Positions 62,775-64,000 of a stretch of 64,000 nt of DNA are shown piece after piece. Under the pieces are notes generated by a model that did not search any database, was not told the origin of the DNA, and saw nothing but the letters and a program-made list of their open reading frames with translations. The stretch lies in the NCBI GenBank assembly GCA_009617715.1, contig VTFK01000009.1, positions 124,001 through 188,000 of the forward strand. The letters run 5' to 3'. The stretch is from Plectrocnemia conspersa (taxonomy: Eukaryota > Arthropoda > Insecta > Trichoptera > Polycentropodidae). The position numbers and the translations under genes are program-made. Position 1 is the stretch's first letter, and the number at the start of each line of letters is the position of its first letter.

Positions 62775-63102
62775 TTAGTGCAAATTTTTCAGCCAGAAGA
62801 TCAAAGGCGGTGCTTCTTCGTCGGCATATTGAATTATTCTATACGCTTTTTCAATAGAATTTAAAATAGAATTTACTTCGCTCTTTGTCAGTCCGTTAGC
62901 TTCAGTATTTGCAAAGGATTTAAACTGAAAAATATATAAAAATTATTAGTATCCACAATTTATTTATTTTTATTAATCATAAAAGCAGTCAAGTAATTCG
63001 TATTAATTTAAAAAAATATATCTACTCACATCATTAAGCTGTTCGCTTGACAGATGCATAGCCAAAGTGTTAAATACGCCTTTTAATTCATAAGATCTTA
63101 GT
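62775..63102 (-). CDS. Gene C: M1 aminopeptidase, last two exons (5' part outside window)
   Basis: Minus strand. The penultimate exon, complement 63030-63102, follows an acceptor CTTTACCAG and ends at a GTGAGT donor; it encodes LRSYELKGVFNTLAMHLSSE and QLND. The last exon, complement 62775-62924, encodes FKSFANTEANGLTKSEVNSI and continues through IEKAYRIIQYADEEAPPLIF to a TAA at 62775-62777. Exon phases and content match exons 12 and 13 of gene A ([20 protein letters not shown]..), the end of the ERAP1-like C-terminal domain. No hydrophobic GPI tail follows, so the protein is probably soluble or N-terminally anchored. No further upstream exon was recognised up to 64000; the preceding intron must exceed about 0.9 kb. 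Confidence 0.82.
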
Positions 63103-64000
63103 CTGGTAAAGAGAAAAAACAAGGATTTAGCATACAAGGTGAGACAAAAGTATTAATATATTCTTTATTATTTATATTGTTCCACCGCGCCCCTATCATG
63201 TACGTTGGTAGGGATCAAAAGATAACATTACCACGTTTTGATGGCTGCTAGGACCGCACGGGTCCCTTGACACGAATTTATGTACCACATTGAATCATTA
63301 CATAGTATTTAGTATAATCTTCAGATCACTTATGATTTTTTGTTTTGAATATGATCTTTATTTATGCTATTATTTCACGCTGGTGTCATTTTTGTACAAA
63401 AAGCCAGTACGTTATCATGGTATAAAATTTTGTTTGCACACTGTTCTGTACATTTTCTTTGGATTGCTTCACATGAATGAGGTAAAACTGAAAAGTATTC
63501 CTTATTGACTATATATAACCTAGCAGTAAGAACTAGTAAACTGAAACGTTATAACCAAAGAAAACAGTAAGAAGAACCTTGATATTCAATTAAACTTAAT
63601 GTGATTTTTTTGGTCTTGACTCTTCAAAGCGCTTCCGTTCAGACATTGGAACAATTCTAGTTCATAAAATTCATTTCGAATTTGCTCAATTTTATATTCT
63701 AATTTGTTAAGAAACTTCCCTAAAAATTTTACGCAATGAGCTTATTTTTTTATCGGTAGTTGCTGTAATGATTTGTACTATTTATTAACCCTTTGTTAGC
63801 TCATGGTATCTTCTCCAAAAGCATTATTTGATGTCTGTACCACTTAACTGCACTATATTATGTTTTAAACGCAAAATTTATTACAAGTTTTGTCAATTTA
63901 AAATTTAGAAATCGGTAAGCACACAAGATGTGTCAAAAATACTCGACTGTCAAACACAAACTATGCGTTTTATGTAGCAATTGATATACAGGTATGAAAA
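63103..64000. other. Intron of gene C, nothing identified
   Basis: A GC-richer patch at 63180-63265 and a 44-codon minus-strand frame near 63735-63597 (FLNKLEYKIEQIRNEFYELE, coiled-coil-like) have no recognised family. The rest is AT-rich. Confidence 0.4.

Noticed and set aside
63597..63735. Further exon of aminopeptidase gene C
   Set aside because: The minus-strand frame FLNKLEYKIEQIRNEFYELE is coiled-coil-like and does not match exon 11 of gene A in content or phase.

Overview
The window is insect nuclear DNA. It is strongly AT-rich, its genes are split by many GT-AG introns, and the intergenic space and introns are full of decayed transposable elements. The gene content fits a lepidopteran: a V-ATPase subunit a close to moth homologues as I remember them, and a cluster of M1 aminopeptidases. 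The order is an inference and the species is unknown. I see no prokaryotic, viral or plasmid feature.

Layout. (1) 1-4096, + strand: the 3' part of thiamin pyrophosphokinase (four exons; the 5' end lies off the window), with a 3.3-kb intron holding fold-back repeats. (2) 6971-11245, +: a nearly full-length but dead jockey-clade non-LTR retrotransposon. (3) 11.3-23.9 kb: no recognisable host gene; several repeat families, a carrier element with an internal ~190-bp tandem unit ending in a 233-bp palindrome, a LINE tail and a tRNA-like SINE head. (4) 23931-31175, +: a complete V-ATPase subunit a gene, 14 coding exons, 841 aa. (5) 31.6-34 kb: a LINE reverse-transcriptase tail, a ~480-bp direct tandem duplication and another tRNA-like SINE head. 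(6) 34.1-44.9 kb: noncoding, with a few GC-richer islands; one ends in a good splice donor and could be a distal 5' exon of the next gene. (7) 44876-54060, +: gene A, a complete 999-aa type II membrane M1 aminopeptidase in 13 coding exons. Intron 7 carries a decayed hAT element with an exact 8-bp target duplication. (8) 61709-55575, -: gene B, a secreted, divergent M1 aminopeptidase-like protein in 11 exons. Its zinc site is intact, the GAMEN motif is replaced by KGIEH, and the C-terminus is cut short by a recent duplication plus insertion. (9) 63102-62775, -: the last two exons of a third M1 aminopeptidase, gene C.

Genes A and B converge tail to tail; B and C are tandem. The cluster looks like a local expansion of M1 metallopeptidases, a family acting at the cell surface or outside the cell in peptide digestion or processing. 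TPK (thiamin to thiamin diphosphate) and the V-ATPase (proton pump of endomembranes and insect gut apical membranes) are ordinary conserved neighbours. I find no convincing new multi-gene system. The most notable items are gene B's altered exopeptidase motif with its 66/66/66-bp C-terminal rearrangement, a LINE copy with a clear twin-priming inversion, and the palindromic satellite-bearing element.
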